Origin: Lepidostoma basale
Taxonomy: Eukaryota > Arthropoda > Insecta > Trichoptera > Lepidostomatidae
Length of the DNA: 64,000 nt
NCBI GenBank assembly: GCA_022606425.2
Contig: JAHDVF020001371.1
Location: 1 to 64,000, forward strand
Reading direction: 5' to 3'
Shown here: in pieces, positions 23,921 through 35,420 of the stretch
Layout of the letters: every line of letters starts with the position of its first letter
Numbering within the stretch: position 1 is the first letter of the stretch
The notes under the pieces: model-generated
The model's database searches: none
Seen by the model: the letters and a program-made list of their open reading frames with translations, nothing else
Told to the model about the DNA's origin: nothing
Translations under genes and position numbers: made by a program

Positions 23921-24107
23921 GAACAATATGTACGCCTGTTCGTAAGCTCACGCGACTTGTCGGCTTCGGAAGAAAATATTTGAATAACAAATTTACACCT
24001 CCGACACTCGCGTCAGATCGGAGAAGATAGAAAATAAGTGTCTTTACGGATTGTGGAGACCGATCTGAACACTATGAATACAGTACATATTAATTTTAGC
24101 AGGGGAT

Positions 24108-24533
24108 ATGAATGGTTGGGTGGGAACGCAAAGGAGTGGTTTCGATGAATGTCTGGGCAAATTCGGTGATTCTAAGACGAATGATAATGGGATGGGATTG
24201 CTTGATGTATGTCTGGAATGGAACCTCTTCGTGGCGAATACTATTTTCGACCACAAGAGGATCCATATGTACCTGTATACATGGCAAAGAGGAAATGAGA
24301 GAACGATGATTGATTACGTTGCAATTGACTCTAGCCTGAGAGGCGACATTGTGGATATCAGAGTGTATAGGGGAGCCGAACTCGAGACGGATCACTTCTT
24401 GGTGGTTGCTAGAGTGATCTTGTTTCGAGGATGGCGATCCAAGTCCCACAACATAGTGTCTGCCCTGTTTAGAGTCAAAACCGAAAAACTGCAAAATGAC
24501 GAAGTGAAAGAGAAGTATGTTAAATACAGTTAA
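24108..24533 (+). pseudogene. LINE endonuclease (EEP) fragment
   Basis: The frame reads MNGWVGTQRSGFDECLG near its start and later NERTMIDYVAIDSSLRG and ETDHFLVVARV, matching the Asn, Asp and His signatures of APE-type LINE endonucleases. The N-terminal catalytic Glu region is missing, so the element is 5' truncated near 24096. A stop at 24531 precedes the reverse-transcriptase part. Confidence 0.7.
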
Positions 24534-24835
24534 TACAAGAACGACCAAATATGAGATGGATTATTTAAGTGTAGATAAAAAGTGGAACTATCTGAAAGAA
24601 AGTTTATAAGAAGGAGCGAAAGAAGTATGCGGGACGTGTAAGAAAGGAAGAAAGAATGGTGACGCATGGTGGAACAATGACGTAAAAACAAGCGTCAAGG
24701 AAAAAAAGGATGCGTGGAAGAATTTGCTTGCAGTGGATAGCGGCGATAGTGAAAAATACTCGTATATGAGAGCGAAAGAAATATATAAGGTTTGTAAGAA
24801 TAATGTGAAAGTGAGAGTGAAAGGAAAAGATAAAA

Positions 24836-25377
24836 ATGGAAGAAGGAGAAAAAATTACCCACCACTTCCAGGAGAATATAAAAATGTTCTGGAAGGAGGT
24901 TAAAAAATCTCGGAACAACTCGGAAAGCGGATGTGTGAAAGCAATTCTGGGAGAAGACGGAAATATGCTGACAGATGATAAGAGTGTACAAGAAAGATGG
25001 ATGAACTATTTTAAAGAAATTTATGGCAGTAACGTAGCAGCTGATATGGATGCCAGAGAAAATGTAAGTGCTGTGAACACAAATGAGGTATGTAGTACAG
25101 AAGAGATAAGTATGAATGAGATGAAGAATGCATTGAAAATGATGAAAGGTGGAAAAGCAGTTGGATATGATTGCGTTGCCATAGAGTTTGTCAAGTGTGG
25201 TGGTCATGTGGTTCTTGCATGGCTTTGCGGACTCCTTAACCTATGTATGGAGGAGGGGTATACTCCGCTGGACTGGAGGAGAGCAGTTATCATGCCTCTT
25301 TACAAGGGAAGGGAACCCATGTGGACTGTGGGAGCCACAGGGCCATCAGTCTGCTGAGCTCCGTTGGCAAACTATTA
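24836..25377 (+). pseudogene. LINE reverse transcriptase, 5' part
   Basis: An open segment of about 173 codons includes the RT fingers region GYDCVAIEFVKCGGHVVLAW and LDWRRAVIMPLYKGREP. A frame change near 25320 leads into the ISLLSSVGKLL motif, after which the mariner insertion begins. It compares directly with MEEGYTPIDWRR and AISLLSVVGKV in the copy at 62 kb. Confidence 0.75.
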
Positions 25378-26653
25378 GGTGTATAACTTTGCTTCCGCCG
25401 TTTTGCAAAAGATGGCAGTAGCGGTAAGTTGGAATAAATAGATCATAGATGTCATACAATAAGCTTAAGTATTTGTAAACATAACGCCATCGAAATATTA
25501 GTCGATTTGTGTCTGCATCATAAAGTTATTCCCGATTAAACATGTCAGCTTACGAGCCAAATTCTCGTCATTTGCGGGAGGTTTTAATTTTATGCTTTAA
25601 TATGAAGAAATCTGCGGCTAAGGCTCATCGAATGCTCTCAAATACCTATGGTGAGGCCGCTATTAGTGAAATAACGTGCCGAGAGTGGTTTCAACGCTTC
25701 AAGAACGGTGATTTTAACGTCGAAGACCAGCATGGCGGTGGAAGAGAGAAGGTTTTCGAAGATGCAGAATTGGAGGCATTACTTGTTCAAGACTCGTGTC
25801 AAACGCAACAAGAATTGGCAGGATCATTGGGAGTGACGCAACCAGCCATTTCAAAATGCCTGAAAGTCATGGGAATGATTCAGAAACAAGGAAATTGGGT
25901 GCCGTACGAGTAGAAGCCGAGAGATGTTGAACGGCGTTTGTGTGTTTGTGAACAGCTGCTTGCAAGGCAAAGACGGAAGGGATTTCTGCATCGCATTGTG
26001 ACTGGGGACGAGAAATGGGTTCATTACGATAATCCCAAGCGCAGAAAATCATGGGGATATCCCGGCCATGCTTCCACGTCGACGGCCAAACCGAATATTC
26101 ACGGTTCCAAGGTTATGCTCAGTATTTGGTGGGACCAGCTCGGCGTAGTGTATTATGAGTTGTTAAAACCGACTGAAACAATCACAGGCGATCGTTATCG
26201 AACGCAATTAATGCGTTTGAGCCGAGCATTGAAAGACAAACGGCCGCAATACAACGAGAGACATGATAAAGTGATTTTACAGCATGACAATGCTCGACCC
26301 CATGTTGCGAAAGTGGTCAAGACATACTTGGAAACTTTGAAATGGGAAGTCCTACCCCACCCGCCGTATTCTCCAGACGTTGCTCCCTCGGACTATCACT
26401 TGTTTCGATCAATGGCAAACGGCCTAGCTGACCAGCACTTCCGGTCTTATGAAGAAGTAAAAAATTGGATCGATTCGTGGATCGCTTCAAAAGATGACCA
26501 GTTTTTTCAACGCGGGATTCGTATGCTGCCCGAAAGATGGGAGAAAGTAGTGGCCAGCGATGGACAATACTTTGAATCATAAATGTATAACCAGTTTTTT
26601 ACGATAAAGCCTCGAATTTCGGAAAAAAAACGGCGGAAGCAAAGTTATACACC
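25378..26653 (+). mobile_element. Nearly intact mariner element
   Basis: Ends GGTGTATAACTTTGCTTCCG and CGGAAGCAAAGTTATACACC are perfect inverted repeats (about 27 bp including CCGTTTT), flanked by TA at 25376-25377 and 26654-26655. At 1276 bp it has the standard mariner length. It sits inside the LINE at 24.1-27.2 kb and so is the younger insertion. Confidence 0.95.
25542..26582 (+). pseudogene. mariner transposase with a single premature stop
   Basis: One 346-codon frame encodes a mariner transposase: N-terminal helix-turn-helix domain (residues ~5-110), then the DD34D catalytic domain with TGDEKWVHYDN, QHDNARPH and YSPDVAPSDYHLF. The only break is a TAG at codon 124 (25911-25913), in the linker between DNA-binding and catalytic domains; downstream codons stay in the same frame to 26582. 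The ATG at 25542 lies about 165 bp inside the left TIR, usual for the family. The stop probably makes this copy non-autonomous, though its ends could be mobilised by an active source. Confidence 0.93.
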
Positions 26654-26655
26654 TA

Positions 26656-26920
26656 ATATATGGCAGGATATTGATAGAAAGAATGAGGAAAGTGACATCT
26701 GGAAAGATTTGGGATATACAAGGAGCCTTCATGAGTGGACGTGGATGCATGGACCAGATTTCCGCACTCCGCAGTCCAATAGAGAAGATTTTGGCCAAGG
26801 ACCGAAAACTTTTCTGCGCGTTTGTGGATCTGCAGAAAGCGTATGACCGAGTTGATAGGAAAAAACTTTGGGAGGTCTTGGCCAAGTATGGAGTGGGCAC
26901 AATGAGTGGCGACCACATTC
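26656..26920 (+). pseudogene. LINE reverse transcriptase, continuation after the mariner
   Basis: Reads RILIERMRKVTSGKIWDIQG, then AFMSGRGCMDQISALRS and KLFCAFVDLQKAYDRVDRKK. Removing the mariner and one TA rejoins this to the upstream part in frame. The catalytic YxDD box is not reached: the sequence breaks near 26900 into short tandem CACATTCGAAGG repeats. Confidence 0.75.
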
Positions 26921-27525
26921 GAAGGCGGCTTAAAGGCGGCCACATTCGAAGGAATAATCGACGTGCGTGCATGGTACGATGTATGAATGTAGAGGAATCC
27001 CGAGAGGTATGCTAGGACAGAGCATTGTGTGGCTTTAAATGTAAGTTCCGGATGGACCGGGGACAGGCCCAGGGAGTGTAGGAGCGAGGCTGATAAAAGG
27101 GCGCCGCTACGCCCTATAACAGCCTCGGGTATGTGGCGGGAACTTCTATGTTCCTTTAAAAAAAAAAATAATAATAAGAGCAGTAGTAATAGTTAAATTC
27201 TGTTTTCAGGAATTGTGTGCAAAAATACTTGATTTAAGAAATGTTATTGACAAGTTAAGCAAATACGAGTAGGTATTTGTCATACGAGTAAGTGCGAATA
27301 CGTGACCCGGAATCCAGGCCCACGTCCTTCAGACGTCAGTAAATACGAGTATTTCGAAACATTTATAGATTAGAGACATTATCAGAACTATTTGAAAATT
27401 TGCAAGCAGTAATATTCCTCAAAAATAGTTAGTTTAAACGAATATTAGTGATTTCATTCAGACACAGACAAACAATGTCCAATCCTTCATTTCAAGAGCA
27501 TCTAAAGAAATCCAATAATAAAAAC

Positions 27526-28399
27526 CTGAATCATCGTCCGCGACAAATCCGTCATTCTTGAGTTGGATGAGCAGCTGCATGAAGTCGTTCCTAACGATGT
27601 TGTTCTCCTCTCTGTACTCGATGGTCTTCTTCACCGTATTGTAGAAGAACGTGTTCACGTCGTCTCCGAGGATACTAAACCAAAGGTAGTTCAATATTTT
27701 AGGGAAAAAGAACGCCAAGACGTTCACCGTATTCCTGACGAATCCCAAGTCGAACACCTTCCTACCCATCCTCCTGAACTCCGTGTCGGGGTACTTGAAA
27801 CTGTTGCACTCGAGGCCGAAGGCGCAAGAGCCAATGACGTCGGTGTTGAACTTGGCCAGGAGATCCTTGGCGTCCAGGTCGCTCTCCGCGGCGTGCTCCT
27901 CCAGGTAGGCGGTCAGCTCGGTGGCGCACTGGGCCACGGTCTCAAACATATACTTGATCTTGCTCGAGGTGAACGTGGGCGACAGTTTGTTCCTCAGATT
28001 CTTCCACTTCTCTCCGGTGGCATTGAACAGGTGGCTGGCCAGCGGCTCCGTCTTGTCGTTGAACTTCAGGTTGTGATCGCTGAAGTGAACGAAATCCTTG
28101 ACCAGAATAGTCTTCACGAGGTCCAAGTTATTGACTACTAGAGTCCTTCTGACCATCATGTAGACCCCGGCATATGGAAGGGATTTTGTTTGCGTGTAAA
28201 GGTCGTGGAACAGCTCGCCGAAAGATTGATTTAAAAAAAGACTGCCCTTGTTGTTGCCGAATAAGAACGCCGGCTCCGGACCCGCCACGCCCTTGTCCTT
28301 CCAGTAGCGGTAGTTCCTCTTGAGCAGCAGGCACGAGACCCCGACCAGCGCGAGTAGCGCCAACAGCACCCCCAACATGGCCGCGCACTGCACTAGCAC
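27526..28399 (-). CDS. CYP6-like P450 first exon, no exons 2-4 of its own found
   Basis: An 874-nt open exon encodes 291 residues collinear with exon 1 of the P450 at 20918-23792: membrane anchor, KGVAGPEP hinge, VHFSDHNLKFND, TGEKWKNLRNKLSPTFTSSK (helix C W-x3-R) and LAKFNTDVIGSCAFG. It ends ...DDDSG at the same place and phase (1) as its paralogue, but the donor is GTTTTT, a poor match to GTAAGT. Exons 2-4 (helix I, helix K, haem loop) are not present between it and the next P450. It is a truncated duplicate, or an alternative first exon that shares downstream exons with its neighbour. The frame is otherwise intact, which argues against an old pseudogene. Confidence 0.8.
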
Positions 28400-31300
28400 T
28401 CTCTATGTAATATTACAATACCTAGTTCGATCTGCTGCCGATACTGGAATCAAAGAGATTCCACTGGGTACCTACTAATCTGACCTAAGTTTCAATAAAG
28501 AAAAGTTAAAGAAAACTTTAATTGACCAAATCAAAGTGAAACGCATTAGCCAACTCATGAAAATAAAGCCTGTCTCTAGCAGCAGCAGCCTCGAGTCTAC
28601 CTAAGTTATCCGTTGTTATTGTTGTAAGTTGTATCAAGATCTATAATCTTTCTTGTCGTTTAAGATAGCTAATAATGATCAAATAAACGGATTCATAATA
28701 GAAGGTCTTGGGTTTTATTACGTACTCGTATCGTAGGGGTTTTAGATGAATACAAAGTAGAGAGAGTTCAATTGATAAAATTCGTAGTTAACTCCGAATT
28801 GAAGGATGCATAGCAGCCGACATTATAACAGATAGGATATGTGGACGGTTTGTGAATGCGATGAAACTATGCAATATTTTATTGCACTATTAGACTGAAT
28901 AATGTATTCGGATAATACGGTTTGAAATGCTTCGCCATACGAAGCAATATACGATACGAATTTAAATATTATATCGACGACACATTTTGATACGTCACCT
29001 CTATTTTCATTGTTTTTCACGGTTTTTGAGTAAATGTTTGCCGAGTCAGCTTGACGTCCAGCGAATACTCTCGAACCTCGAGATACGTATAGTAATAGTA
29101 GGTAGGTATTGTAGATACCTATAGGTACCGAATTCTGCAGGAACGGGTTTTTACATGTAGAATCATTTTAGAGTGACGTTTCACTGGCCAATTCTGGCAT
29201 CCTCGGGCTGTTGTTGATTGATTGAGACATGTTCTAAGTCCAATCATCACGCAGATTTAGGTAGCTGCTAACCAAATGTGTGTATTTACTGTTCGAATAT
29301 CATTTAGTGTGGTCTCACATCTTGGTCCGTGCAATAATAGATATAGGTAATACAGTACAAAAGTAATCACTTCATTAATCGTTCAATGATCGACCCTTCA
29401 TTACCTGCTGACGGAGTAAGTAGGTACATTTGCTAGTGCGACATATCGTATTTACTTTTGCTTGAGAAATGATGAACACTACCTATTGATTACACCTTTT
29501 CTGTTGTAAGAATACAATACAATGTACCTACCTACCTACAGGTCGCACACTCATTCGTCATTTTCCACAAAATATGAATTAAAAGGATCAATAGAGAAAT
29601 TATTTTCCCAAGTGGAATGTTCCAGCATCAAATTCCCTGTCGGACAAACTGTGGCGATACGAAGATTACAATCGAGTCCTTGAAACATTAGGCCACTGTT
29701 CTCCAAAGTACGAGTAGAATACCTACTTGACACTTTGAACTAAACAATAGGTAGGTTCTTGCTTGTACGAGGGCGCATTACCTATATTTTTTCTAATGCA
29801 GATGTTATAGGTACCTATGCCTATCCACGCGTCTCTCTTTCTTATCTCAATTATTAATGTCTAAAGATATTGTTTTGGATACTTACTCGTATCTCTTTAT
29901 CATTTGTATTACATTGCCATCCGCATTCTAGTGATCACTAAAATATTAGCATCGAGTAAACGCCTTGATCAATTTTGCTAAATATAAAAGCCCACACAGC
30001 AGAAAGGAAGAGCGGATTACGACGGCTAAGTCAATAATTAGGTACCTACTGTTTTCCAATAATGTTCCTATTCTTGAAATCTAATCGAGTTGGAAGTTAT
30101 TCCATACTAAATATCTTCTATAATATTTTACTAAATATTTCAGATATTGATTTCAAATGTTGATCTATTACTTGCAACAGTGTAATTATAAAACATCTGT
30201 ATAAAAATCATCCAATATATAATATTATACGTCTGTATATTAAAAAGATTTAAGTAAAATAAATAAATGCAGATTAACACGGAATCATTTAAACCTCTTA
30301 AAACTGCCCTTAAAAGCTTCTGAAATTAAATAACGTTTATTTAATTATCTTGAGTGCGATTTTACTTTTCCAATCGTTGGAAACGAGATTTGTTTGTTTT
30401 CATGAGTTCGTTTTAGCGTTGGGAGCGTCCCTATCCGGGCAGGCGCTCACGAGGACACGCGCGAGACCTACCAAGCTGTAAACACTGAACACTTCACACT
30501 TCACAGTCAGCGCACACTGATCGCGACCATTCGCCAGGGAGCGCGACTCGGACTGCGGAGTAGGTGCCCGTATATAGCTGCCCACTCGTATACTTGCGTC
30601 CACTATCTTGCACAATCAGGACCAACTTGGATAAGCCGAAAATGTTTCACTGTCACTGTGCCGTATGTACCTAATTGCCGCTTGTGATGCACGCGCTTCT
30701 GACACGTCCGACATTTAAAATGACATTTTATAAAAAAAAATCTCTTCCACGAAATCGTGCTCCAATTCCTAAATCGCCCATCTTTCCATTCGTGGAGCGA
30801 CTTTGGTGGCAGAGGAAATCTAACCGTGTTATATTTTAGGGCTAACAAAAACCCACAAGCCAGACCATTATGAGAAATATGCAAATAATTAATTTTGTAT
30901 TATTTCAGTATTATCTGATACTAGTTTCCAACCGCCTGCGCCTATGTGATCAAATCAGATTAAGTGTGATATAGAACGAAGAGCTATCTTATCATTATAC
31001 CAGCGCACTATTTTTTTTATAGTATTTATAGTTAATATGATTATTAGATGCTATCATCTGCAGCTGCACCCACCGCACCCTCCTTTATAGAAAATTAAAC
31101 CAAGCCAGAGAGAAAATATAACCTCATAAGAATTAATTCCCAAACAATTTATATCAGTTTAGAGATAGCTGAAGCTAGTGATATTATGAATAACCAATCC
31201 ATTGAGTAAGTGACCTTCACATCCCAGGTTGACAAAGTAGCAATAATGACAACTTCTCAAAAGTACTGGAGTATTAACCCTAGTGCTGGAAGGATAAAGA

Positions 31301-31680
31301 CTTGAAAATAACTTCCACACAGGCCTTCATTTTCACATACCTTGGTTCTTCCGATTGTTACAGCCAACCTCCACCGGGGCAGGTGAGGTTCCAGGTGGCG
31401 AGTTTCTCCTGACTTTCGTGCCGCCTTGTTTATCAAACTTCCGATGTAATCTAACCAATTTTTAAAATGCAACAAATGTGATATGCTATGTTACTCGCAG
31501 AAAGTTGACAAATATAGCGGATAGCGATGTATTATTTACATCATTATAGTAAAAGATATAGCTATTATAATATATAATAAATTGGATAATTTATAGAGTG
31601 GCATTTTTTATGAATTACTCATCTCAAGGGTGCTGTAAATGTATGTATTATATTGATTCTCACGACATTCTACATGAGAC
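28400..31680. other. Intergenic DNA, promoter-like GC island near 30.4-30.6 kb
   Basis: No gene recognised. Around 30420-30600 the minus strand shows CTATATACGGG followed by GCAGTCCGAG and ATCAGTGTGCG, a TATA plus insect initiator arrangement, and a possible donor TTG/GTAGGT. It might be a distal promoter and 5' UTR exon of an upstream-oriented gene such as the P450s, but nothing proves it. The rest is AT-rich, with many GTAGGTACCTA-type words typical of Lepidoptera. Confidence 0.35.
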
Positions 31681-31775
31681 CAAAGACAACGTGACAATTA
31701 CACTGCCATCGCCGAAAACCAAACCCGGAACCTTCAGGGTGGCGGTTGTAGCGCTTGCCACTCTGCCACGAAGGT
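31681..31775 (-). repeat. tRNA-derived SINE, copy 1
   Basis: On the minus strand the segment reads CCTTCGTGGCAGAGTGGCAA (box A) and GGTTCCGGGTTTGG (degenerate box B), ending GGCGATGGCAGTGTAATTGT. The same head and tail occur at 50531 and partly at 59919. In translation it gives a misleading NQTRNL...SATKV peptide seen in many spurious ORFs. Confidence 0.7.
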
Positions 31776-32441
31776 TGATGCTAGAAACTGCGTGGCCAGC
31801 GGAACAGAGAAGCGACGAATCTGCTGGGCCACCTGGCTGTTGAAGTAAGTGGCCTAATTTGTAATATATTATATAAGCAACGGTACTCCCTTATAAACTA
31901 ACTCCAGCAGGAATGAGATTCACTTGGAAACTGTTTGTACCTATATTTGGATGGTAAATCTGGTTAAATTGTCCAACTTCCCATCAAATAGCTCCGACCT
32001 TTTATTGTAAATCTTTATGACATAGTTTACATCAGTCCTTTCCTTGCCGCTTGTCTGAGATATGTGTGTACGTTAGTACATTCATGGAAATATGTACTTC
32101 ACACTACATGTACGAGTATTACCGAGTTAAATAAATGAAAGAACAAATATGAGGTATTATAATGTTGTTTATTCTTAATAACTTAATGAGATGATTTAAT
32201 ACAAAATAAAAACACAAGAAAAATATTCACACAATGCGGCTTCGTCTCCCAATGCGGCCGCGGCCACATATGGACATGAATATTGTGCACATTGCGTTGT
32301 ACAGGACTCTCCGTTTCTCACACACATCAGAGTAATTTATTCACAATATATAGAGCTTCAAACTACACTACACTAACCTACCATACCCTAGGGTGGAATC
32401 ACACACGCTATGTACACTCACTGACACGGAGGTCCAGACAG
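31776..32441. other. 3' flank of the IAP1-like gene
   Basis: Contains minus-strand poly-A signals (AATAAA complement TTTATT at about 32168 and 32337), which fit the 3' UTR of the IAP gene ending at 32442. No separate gene is seen. Confidence 0.45.
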
Positions 32442-33506
32442 TCAAGAGTAGAAGAGCTTCACTATTCCCGTGTGCGGCTTGCGGCACAGGGGGCAGTTGG
32501 TGACGGACATGGCGCACTTCATGCAGGCCAGCACGTGGCCGCACGGCACGAAACACACGTTGTACTCGCTGTTGAAGCAGATCTTGCACAAGCGCTCACT
32601 GTCCGCCTTGCTGCCCTCCCCCGCGCCCTCCAACGCGGCGGAGCTGGCCGGTGACTTCCCGTAGTCCCGCTGTGGGGGCGGGGGCGGGGAGGAGGGGGGC
32701 GAGGGCGCGGGTGGGCGGCCCGGGGGCGCTGCGCAGGGCTCTCCATGCCGCACCCGCCGCACAAAGTCCTCCCCGCGCATGGCGCGCACGTAGGGGCAGC
32801 GGTCAAACCAGAGCGCGTGCTGCTCCCACGGCTCGTCATCGTCCTCCCAGTCCTTCAGCCCGCCCCCGCAGTGGTAGCACACCGTCTGGTCCCCGTTGCC
32901 GGTGTAGTAGAAGCCGGCGTCGGCCAGCGCGGCTGGAGTCTGGCGCATGCGCACCGGCCACGGGCCGAAGGTGGCGAGGCGTGCCGCCTCTGTCATGAAG
33001 GCCGGGTGCGCGGGGGGCACAGAAGCAGCCAGCACGCCGCACTCGTCGCGGCCGGCCGGCACGTTCTCTGTGGGGCGGCGCAGCAGCAGCGGGCAGGCAG
33101 GCGACCAGCGCCCGTGGTCAGCCTCCACGTCATCTCCCTCCTTCCACTGGCTGAGTTCCACGCCGCAGAAATGACAGCGCAGAGTGTCTCGGTCTCCGAA
33201 GTAGTAGAGGCCAGAGCGAGCCGCCACCTCGGAGGAGAGGAACTTGGCAGGCCAATGGCGCAAGGTGCGCAGACGATGTTCCTCGCGGCGCAGGTCCAGG
33301 GGGCCCCCGTCAGGGGTATCAGCCACGCTGGCGCGCGGGGGCAAGGGCGGGACGGCGCGCGGGGGCAAGGTGGGCACCGCGCGCGGCGGCAGAGCCGGGG
33401 GCCGCGGAGGGGAGAGGCTCACCACCGCCACTTTGGGCTTGATCGGGAACTGTTCCAAAGGCTCATGAGCCCGGGTGCAGCAATGATCTAGCTGGAAGGA
33501 AGCCAT
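32442..33506 (-). CDS. IAP1: Inhibitor of apoptosis, two BIRs plus RING (IAP1-like)
   Basis: A 354-aa protein in one coding exon. BIR1 (residues ~75-145) has the zinc set CHFC...H...C; BIR2 (~175-245) has CYHC...H...C with WEDDDEPWEQHALWF; the C-terminal RING (~305-354) reads CKICFNSEYNVCFVPCGH and ends KLFYS. Proteins of this layout (Drosophila Diap1, lepidopteran IAP1) bind caspases through the BIRs and ubiquitinate them through the RING, holding back apoptosis. The N-terminal 70 residues are unusual: a proline-rich tract with repeated PLPPRAV/PTLPPRAV units. The ATG at 33506 follows a good acceptor (TTTACAG at about 33523), so a non-coding 5' exon is likely. IAP2 lies directly upstream on the same strand. 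No breaks in the frame. Confidence 0.92.
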   Translation of the reverse strand: MASFQLDHCCTRAHEPLEQFPIKPKVAVVSLSPPRPPALPPRAVPTLPPRAVPPLPPRASVADTPDGGPLDLRREEHRLRTLRHWPAKFLSSEVAARSGLYYFGDRDTLRCHFCGVELSQWKEGDDVEADHGRWSPACPLLLRRPTENVPAGRDECGVLAASVPPAHPAFMTEAARLATFGPWPVRMRQTPAALADAGFYYTGNGDQTVCYHCGGGLKDWEDDDEPWEQHALWFDRCPYVRAMRGEDFVRRVRHGEPCAAPPGRPPAPSPPSSPPPPPQRDYGKSPASSAALEGAGEGSKADSERLCKICFNSEYNVCFVPCGHVLACMKCAMSVTNCPLCRKPHTGIVKLFYS

Positions 33507-33604
33507 GGATCTCCCCGAAGAAGCTGTAAAGTAAATTGGAAAGTATTCTTACTGTATCTCAGATATACATGCAGCCATAGTGAAATTAATTAGACAAATA
33601 GGAC

Positions 33605-33870
33605 AGAGGATTCCAACCGCTTACCCAAAGCTGTTAGAGGCGAACGGCGCCTTTCGTTAGCTTCGCTCATTCAATCCCTAGGCCTGTCCCTCATCTATGC
33701 GGGAAAAAAATAAATATTTATGTATAAAAGAAATCAAGAGGGACCAGGCCACACTTAATCTACTGCTATTTTTAATAATTAAATTTGTGTAACATTGGAA
33801 ATGGAAGTCTGATAAAATAAAATTCACCATATTTGACTTAATTCCTATCTCCAGCCGTGGATAACTTCCC
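33605..33870 (+). repeat. Dispersed ~250-bp repeat, copy 1
   Basis: CCGCTTACCCAAAGCTGTTA, CGTTAGCTTCGCTCATTCAA, TCCCTAGGCCTGTCC and CAGGCCACACTTAATC match in order the sequence at 35205-35420. It is just upstream of the IAP1-like gene. No frame; class unknown. Confidence 0.65.
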
Positions 33871-35204
33871 AAATAAGAGAATTAAACTACCGTTGTGTTT
33901 AACTTATGGCTGCTTATTAGTATTTTGCCTTAGCTTTTATTACAGCAGCTCTAGATAGTGCACAAGTTTCTGGCACTCTTCAGCAGAAATCTCCTTCCAT
34001 TCAAGGATCACACCGCTACAAGGACAGGGTGGACACTTGCATATGGCAGAATCCAAGAGTATAATATATTCTGTAATAGAAACTAGATAACACACTAATT
34101 ACCGATAATTAATACTACAGTCACATGGACCCAAACAGGACAAGCTTGTTTAACGTGATGGGCACTTTTCACTGGCTGGCTGTAGTCAGATCGTAATATA
34201 GTAATTGTCACTCATTATAGCTGTACCAGATCTAAATAAGGAGGAGACGATTAATAATAAATATGCGTACTGTTTCCTGGAAGTACGCTCCCGGCTGCGT
34301 CATTATCAAATTCCATGCCCCCACCACTCTCGCACAACCATAATAATAAGGCGTCAGTCGATGAGATGCGCCAATTCACTTCGCTAAACTACGATGGGCG
34401 TATAAAACATATACACCAAAATAATCCGAGTAAAATATCAACAACTATTTAGAAAGGTATCCATGAAATACGCGACACAACAAGTTACTAACTGACATGG
34501 GAGTATGGCCGCCATTACAAAAGCACCAAGGAATGTACTGAATGAAGCGGAACAGCTGCTCGTATCGATACATAGTCGGACATGGATACATGTTTTCACA
34601 AAACAATTTAATAAAATATAAACTCACAAATTTGATGTTGACGAATGTTAAACCCAAAATGATACAAAAATCATATTATGTAAATTATAAAAAAACAACG
34701 AAGCCAAATCAACTAAGTTCCACACGTCACAATGCGCCACACACAGCACAGAATGGGGGGGGGAGGACTACCGACGGCCTGTAATGTTGTACCAACTGGA
34801 GGAAAAAATATGAACGCACAATCGGTCATAAATGCGACGTTTTGTCATGAGACAGAGTTGACTTGTCTGAATTTCAGTTTTTCACTAGAAAGGTTATCTA
34901 GTGATTTAGAAAAAACTTGAAATTTTGTTGAAGCTTTGTCAAGTTGTGTATGTGGCGGCAGCTAAACGCTATTAATGTTTAAAAAAAAATTAAAGTGCTG
35001 CCATCTCTTATCAAATATTTAATTAAACAAATAAATATATACAATAGATTCGTAATAAATTCAAATTGAAAACGCAAAAACGAGAAAATATATGGCGATA
35101 TGAACGTCTCCAAAGCAACGGGGCCACGACCACCTCACGACGGATGGGTGCGCCTAGGCCTTAAAATAGCGACTACACACACGTCGCATCCTACATAGAA
35201 GGCT
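33871..35204. other. Intergenic, no gene seen
   Basis: AT-rich sequence between two copies of the 250-bp repeat. Short open frames have no domain character. Confidence 0.4.
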
Positions 35205-35420
35205 ACCCGCCACTTACCCGAAGCTGCTATAGGACGCAGCGGCGCTGCTTCGTCAGCTTCGCTCAAAAAATCCCTAGGCCCGCCCCCCATCCACGCAGGA
35301 CTTACATTAGCTGGAATATGCACCATTCCAGAAAAACAAGCTAAAGGCAAAAGGGTATCTAGGCCACATTTAATCCAGTTTAATTTCAATCCACTTCTTT
35401 GTGCCAATCTAACAAAACAA
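35205..35420 (+). repeat. Dispersed ~250-bp repeat, copy 2
   Basis: Same orientation as copy 1 at 33605: CCACTTACCCGAAGCTGCTA, CGTCAGCTTCGCTCAAAAAA, TCCCTAGGCCCG, and TAGGCCACATTTAATCCA. Diverged by about a fifth by eye. Confidence 0.65.

Larger units (their letters stand above)
24096..27171 (+). mobile_element. Non-LTR retrotransposon (RTE/CR1-like), split by a mariner
   Basis: Endonuclease and reverse-transcriptase remains in order on the plus strand, interrupted at 25378-26653 by a mariner element. The 3' end is followed by a GC-rich stretch and an A11 run plus (AAT)n near 27155-27171, a LINE-like tail. The same family occurs at 37667-38404 (minus, in an IAP intron) and 61711-63050 (minus, in a Cdk8 intron): all share the words GRGCMDQ, KLFCAFVDLQKAYD or YLGSMFT. 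Confidence 0.8.

Noticed and set aside
32651..33491. Plus-strand frames over IAP1
   Set aside because: Composition artefacts of GC-rich antisense; the minus-strand BIR and RING domains are unambiguous.
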